Positions 63,458-64,000 of a stretch of 64,000 bases of DNA are shown here, piece after piece. Each line of letters opens with the position of its first letter. The stretch's first letter is position 1. This stretch comes from VAZQ01 sp963702695 (GTDB lineage Bacteria; Pseudomonadota; Alphaproteobacteria; Rhizobiales; Xanthobacteraceae): NCBI GenBank assembly GCA_963702695.1, contig CAVPDS010000013.1:62001-126000 (forward strand), written 5' to 3'. A program made the position numbers and the translations under genes. Below the pieces are notes generated by a model. The model did not search any database, was not told the DNA's origin, and saw nothing but the letters and a program-made list of their open reading frames with translations.

Positions 63458-64000
63458 ATGAGCCAACTCCTCATCCAGCACTACCTCAACGAGTTGCAGA
63501 CGCTGCGCCGCGTCTCCGGCGAGGCGCGCGAGTTGATCGTCAGCGAGGCCTTCAAGACGCTGCTCAAGGACTGGGGCCGCCAGAAAGACCTGATCTTCAT
63601 CCCGCAATACAAGCTCGACACCTTGACCAAGGACCGCCGCTATGTCGACGGCGCGCTGGTCTATTCGCAGTTGCGTCTGCCGTTCGGCTATTGGGAAGCG
63701 AAGGACGAGAAGGACAATCTCGACGACGAGATCGAACTGAAATTCCGGCGCGGCTATCCGCAAGACAACATCGTCTTCGAGGATTCGCGCGAGGCGGTGC
63801 TGTTCCAGAACAAGAAGTTCGTCATGCGCTGCCGTGTCGATGACGCGGACGCCCTCGGCAAGCTCCTCGATCTTTATTTCGGTCACGAACGCGAGGAGAT
63901 CGCCGACTTCAAGAAGGCGGTGGCGCAGTTCAAGACCGACCTGCCGGCCGTGCTCGAAGCATTGCGCGCGATGATCGGCCGGGAGGAGAGCGACAATCCG
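63458..64000 (+). CDS. Type ISP restriction-modification enzyme, N-terminal part (3' partial)
   Basis: 181 codons from ATG 63458, running off the window. The N-terminal nuclease domain has a PD-(D/E)xK pattern: RRYVDGALVYSQLRLPFGYW (Asp) then EAKDEKDNLDDEIELKFRRG (Glu-x-Lys), followed by GYPQDNIVFEDSREAVLFQN and MRCRVDDADALGKLLDLYFG. This order matches, from memory, single-chain Type ISP enzymes, which carry nuclease, translocase, methyltransferase and target-recognition domains. The latter parts lie outside. A phage-defence role is inferred. The stretch 63241-63457 has no gene. Confidence 0.8.
   Translation, partial: MSQLLIQHYLNELQTLRRVSGEARELIVSEAFKTLLKDWGRQKDLIFIPQYKLDTLTKDRRYVDGALVYSQLRLPFGYWEAKDEKDNLDDEIELKFRRGYPQDNIVFEDSREAVLFQNKKFVMRCRVDDADALGKLLDLYFGHEREEIADFKKAVAQFKTDLPAVLEALRAMIGREESDNP

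Overview
The window looks like the chromosome of a high-GC alphaproteobacterium of the Hyphomicrobiales (Bradyrhizobium/Xanthobacteraceae-like). Reasons: a circularly permuted two-piece tmRNA whose tag reads ANDNYAPVAQAA beside an alpha-type sspB, a DUF4169 plus ribbon-helix-helix pair, Bradyrhizobium-style REP/MITE hairpins, orphan Bug-type binding proteins, and GC-rich codon use. A canonical parS site at 63225-63240 suggests the right end lies near the replication origin, which is an inference.

Layout. 1-4.7 kb: the 3' part of a GGDEF-EAL c-di-GMP protein, two orphan ModA-like binding proteins and a decayed small gene. 4.7-11.3 kb: msrB, then a Tat-exported gluconate-2-dehydrogenase subunit-3-like protein followed by three tandem GMC dehydrogenase paralogues. 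11.6-16.1 kb: a Tim44-like membrane protein, uup with a yaiI-like gene, and a TctC-type binding protein. 16-23.2 kb: an accessory zone rich in gene debris, with a DUF805 remnant, membrane-protein fragments, an ABC-F ATPase, small secreted proteins, a secreted VOC protein, and a MarR gene broken by several frameshifts. 23.2-28.3 kb: a TetR-MFP-RND efflux locus with two matching 22-bp operator palindromes. 28.3-33.5 kb: a small Flp pilin, an outer-membrane protein, a sulfatase lacking its catalytic N-terminus, and a MOSC protein.

33.7-54.3 kb is bracketed by two differently deleted copies of one IS630-family element; the second carries a nested IS481-type element. Between them are a mandelate-racemase-like enzyme with a TetR regulator, the ycjX/ycjF pair, small membrane proteins, a thioesterase, an APH-like kinase and a cold-shock protein. 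The most interesting locus is also here: a radical SAM/SPASM maturase (44314-45516) downstream of a small Tat-signal precursor (45662-46003) ending in a four-residue repeat YLRG-FRRV-FRRV-YRRF. This is the pattern expected of a cyclophane (triceptide-type) RiPP. It is divergent from a Tat-exported ThDP enzyme and a cytochrome c, and the precursor and the ThDP enzyme share the sequence SDSKLSRRGLL.

54.4-64 kb is mostly core: a D-lactate/glycolate-type FAD dehydrogenase, an AsmA-family protein, the RHH/DUF4169 pair, fumC, sspB, ssrA (tmRNA), parS, and the start of a Type ISP restriction-modification enzyme that runs off the end. The tmRNA and SspB work together in ribosome rescue and ClpXP delivery. 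The precursor, maturase, ThDP enzyme and cytochrome c may form one periplasmic system, but that link is inferred from layout and shared leader sequence only.
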